From positions 1 through 13,170 of the forward strand of contig WPDH01000554.1 of assembly GCA_019137255.1 (NCBI GenBank): a stretch of 13,170 nt of DNA, written 5' to 3'. Positions 10,721 through 13,170 of this stretch are shown in pieces (the stretch's first letter is position 1; the number at the start of each line of letters is the position of its first letter). This DNA is from Corinectria fuckeliana. Taxonomy: Eukaryota > Ascomycota > Sordariomycetes > Hypocreales > Nectriaceae. Below the pieces are notes generated by a model. That model saw only the letters and a program-made list of their open reading frames with translations. It did no database searches and was not told the DNA's origin. The position numbers and the translations under genes were made by a program.

Positions 10721-10887
10721 AAACTATAGTCTTACTAAGCTCTACTGTTATACCCGCTCTTAATATAATACTCTCTTACTATAATAAAGCTTATAGTATA
10801 TATACTAAACTATTAGGGCATTTACTAGGTTAGCACTATATATATAAAAAGACAGTTTATACTCTTAAACTTAATAATCTCTAATAA

Positions 10888-12165
10888 ACGCCTAATAATA
10901 GTGCTATTATCCCTATCTATAGTGTTAAAAATCTTAAGTTTACTATTAGTAGTATTATTATAAAGGTGTATCTTAATAGCTTAAAAGCAACTAGATCTAA
11001 AACTGTTTATAATAGCTTTACTATTTACCTTAAGATTATTTTTATAAAAGCCTAAAAGCAGTTATATCCCGCTGATATTATTAATCTTATAAGTAGTAAA
11101 AATACTATAATAGATACTTTAGTACTTATAGCTAATACTATCCTAAGTGTCTACTATAGTTCTTATAATAAGCTTATTAATAAGAGCTACCTTTTAAAGA
11201 TTTATAACTATATAAGTTAAATAAGTTATCTAATTCTCTTTTTTAAGAGTTAATAAAAACTAATAGGCTTTTAGATTATTTATAACACTTATATACCTAA
11301 TATATTTAGGCACTACTTAGTATACTATTTAGATAAGTGCTTTAAGTATCTTAAGCTGTTTCTTTTTTATTATTATAGATATATTTATCACTTTATCTAC
11401 AGCTGTTAGCATACTATAAATATATTTACCCTATTATATAAATATAGTATTTACTAGGATATAAGCAGTAGTGTATAAGATATACTAAATTTATATAGTA
11501 TATACCTTATTTATATTAATATTTTAGTAGACTTACTAACTTAAAACTTATAAATAAGTTATATGTTTTATAAATAATATTTATAAGAGTATAATAATTT
11601 ATATTACTCTGTTTATTAAAAGAAATTAGTTATAATAATACTATTTATAATATTAGGTAGCTTATTACTATATTATATATAATAGACAAATAAATATAAA
11701 TATTATCTTTAATAAGCTTTATAAACAAGTTAATCCTTTATATTATACTTATTATTAAAGTTGTTTTATTATAGTAAATTACTAAAATATAATAGCTATA
11801 CTTATTACTTATTTAGTAGCGGAAAATATACAGCTAAAGTGCTAAATAATAAGGTTAGACAAAATTAGTAATATATAAATATAACTATTATATCTTCTTA
11901 GCTAGTATACTTAATATATAAACTTATAATATATTTACTTTAATTATTAGGTAGTGTTATAATACTAAAAGAGTATATATAAAATAAAAAGTCACTTTAA
12001 AAGAATTATAATACTAAGTATACTAGTCTGCTAAAAGCTATAACTATATTATTAACAGTAGAATAAGCTTTTACTACTAGAATAAGTAGGAGAGAAAGAC
12101 TATTACTTGCTTATTATAAGAGCTATATAACCTTATTACTATATTAAGACTATTACTAGAGCTAG
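10888..12165 (+). pseudogene. Best-preserved coding tract H, product unknown
   Basis: Codons starting at 10888 are open to 11052 (55 codons), meet one TAA, and are open again to 11217 (54 codons). A further clean run spans 11275-11406 (44 codons). The register wobbles near 11690-11760, then resumes at 11761 and continues to about 12165. In 11761-12120 there are 7 forward stops against 16 on the reverse strand, so + is favoured. Residue composition is less distorted than elsewhere, with Asp, Asn, Lys, Thr, Gln and Pro all present. The final part, with its Gly-Lys-Tyr-Thr segment at 11821-11832 and an Arg-rich patch around 12079-12099, faintly recalls the C-terminal part of the non-helicase region of fungal telomere-linked/OrsD-type proteins. 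That is only an impression, far too weak to name the gene. Confidence 0.5.
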
Positions 12166-12179
12166 TTTTAGCTTATATT

Positions 12180-13170
12180 AAAACATTTTTTACTTACTTA
12201 CTAGCTTTGTTTTTAACACTAACTAGTAATATAAAAATACCTACTTAACCTTTTATAAATATTTAATAGTTACCTCTATTATACTTTAGTCACACTCTTA
12301 AAATCTATTTTAACCTAACTAACTTTCTTTATAGACCTTTTTTACTCTTTTTCTACTCTTATATTATCACTATATTATATATAATAAGCAGGCTAAGTAA
12401 AATAAAAAATATTAAGATTATAAACTATTTTTTTTCTCCTCTTAAGGAAAATTTTTCACTATAAAACCTACTCTTACTATAAGCTAAGCCTAGTATAAAA
12501 ACAACTTATAATTAATTTAAAAATCTTATTATTAAGACTAAATATAAACTTAAAGTAATTATCTTAAAAGCTACTTTTCTCTTAGTTTAAAAAATAGTAG
12601 TAATCTTAGCTAATACTACTATAAGCTATACTTAATATATAAGTAGTAAGATCTTAATTTTACTATCTCTTATAAAAATAATTATAACTACTATTAAAAA
12701 AGTAATATTAGCTACCTTTTAGAAAACACCTATTAAGGCTTTAACTTAAGCTTAAGTTACTTATAATAAGAGGATACTTTTATCTCTAATAGTATTACTA
12801 TTAAAAGTAATCTCTTCTTACCTTAGTAAGAAGATTATTATTAAGTCACCTAATATAACTCCTAATATTATATTTTATATACTATTAGATACTATAATAA
12901 TTATTAACTATACTCTTCTAAAAGATTACTTTTTACTTATAGTAGTTTTATACTACCTTCTTAGTAAGAATATTATAATTCTCTTTTATAAACTAATTAT
13001 AAATCTCTTAAAGGATAATACTTAGATTTTTACTATCTTTAGTATAGGTATATATTAGGTCTTAAGATAGTTTATAATAGTTACTAAGAGAGTCTTAACT
13101 AGCTATATAAAAGGCTTACTTAAAAACCTTATAGTAAATATCTAATAAGTAAATAGTATTAAGATATATA
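12180..13170 (+). pseudogene. Coding tract J with an 89-codon open run, cut by the window end
   Basis: The register with codons starting at 12180 runs to the right edge. Its clean core, 12756-13022, has no stop in 89 codons, while the reverse strand in the same register has 13. This is the best single indication of strand (+) in the window. Another open run of about 60 codons lies near 12276-12458. Leu, Ile, Thr, Ser, Lys and Tyr dominate. Reversing RIP in thought would turn many Leu/Ile into Pro/Thr, so the ancestor was probably a Pro/Thr/Ser/Lys-rich, disordered segment. The tract is truncated by the window, and the next domain of the protein should lie to the right. Product unknown. Confidence 0.5.

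Larger units (their letters stand above)
8942..10887. pseudogene. Degenerate coding tract G, about 1.9 kb, product unknown
   Basis: Just before tract F fades, the next register (codons starting at 8942) opens and can be traced for about 650 codons. Forward and reverse stops are balanced over 9062-9601, so the strand is uncertain. The cleanest segment is about 10500-10690, with no forward stop over some 60 codons. A purine-rich block at 9884-9935 reads as Lys/Glu-rich sequence with four consecutive stops, which fits a former Gln-rich stretch if + is coding. A pyrimidine-rich block at 10642-10720 reads as Ser/Phe/Leu-rich. These blocks look like low-complexity linkers of a large fungal protein. 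No domain could be named. Confidence 0.42.
286..13170. repeat. RIP-degenerated repeat DNA (A+T-rich isochore)
   Basis: The whole stretch carries the RIP signature. In 4501-4560, counted by hand, there are 14 TpA against 7 ApT, and CpA+TpG is 1 against 5 for ApC+GpT. Values above about 0.89 for the first ratio and below about 1.03 for the second are the usual marks of RIP. ApG, CpT, GpT and ApC remain common, so this is context-specific loss of CpA/TpG and not simple A+T drift. Stops fill all six frames, and ATG, TGA and CpG are nearly gone. RIP acts on duplicated sequence in Pezizomycotina, so this DNA was once a repeat, most likely a mobile element or several nested ones. Both DNA strands were hit. 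Confidence 0.87.

Noticed and set aside
2681..13000. Reverse transcriptase, integrase or DDE transposase motifs
   Set aside because: I looked for RIP-altered forms of the YxDD, PFGL-type, PQGSP-type and D-R-G-type motifs. Nothing fitted in frame with flanking conserved residues.
286..13170. Mitochondrial or very low-G+C bacterial DNA
   Set aside because: Such genomes keep long open frames and ATG starts. Here every frame is broken, and the bias is specific to CpA/TpG loss, not general A+T richness.

Overview
The window is an A+T-rich, gene-dead stretch, roughly three quarters A+T. Its base statistics are those of repeat-induced point mutation (RIP), the C-to-T process (strongest at CpA) that filamentous ascomycetes (Pezizomycotina) use against repeated DNA. 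TpA is in large excess, CpA and TpG are scarce, and CpG is nearly absent (about a dozen by eye in 13 kb). ATG is also nearly absent (about 15 by eye), and TAA/TAG occur in every frame. The likely source is an A+T-rich heterochromatic or subtelomeric isochore of a fungal genome. I see no intact protein gene, tRNA, rRNA, CRISPR array or bacterial signal.

Layout: (TAA)7 lies at 1-21. Positions 22 to about 285 are a short, G+C-richer segment, still rich in TpG and CpA, that escaped most of the mutation. From about 286 to the end everything is heavily mutated. Bases 286-1550 hold only short, weak coding-like runs and one strong hairpin. From about 1552 to the right edge a codon register with clearly fewer stops than its neighbours can be followed almost continuously. 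It switches frame at about 2.53, 3.25, 3.9, 5.8, 7.3, 8.95, 10.9 and 12.17 kb.

I read this as more than 11 kb of degenerate coding DNA, one or a few very large repeat-borne genes. The stop bias favours the + strand in several parts (1741-2520, 7321-8990, 11761-12120, 12756-13022) and cannot settle the strand in others. No domain could be recognised with confidence, because RIP turns Gln and Trp codons into stops and Pro/Ser/Thr/Ala codons into Leu/Phe/Ile/Val. The product is therefore left unnamed. The best-preserved pieces for identification are 10888-11217 (one internal stop) and 12756-13022 (89 codons, no stop).

Nothing here should be expected to make a functional protein. The interest lies in what the ancestral element was, and in the sharp edge of the mutated region near 285.
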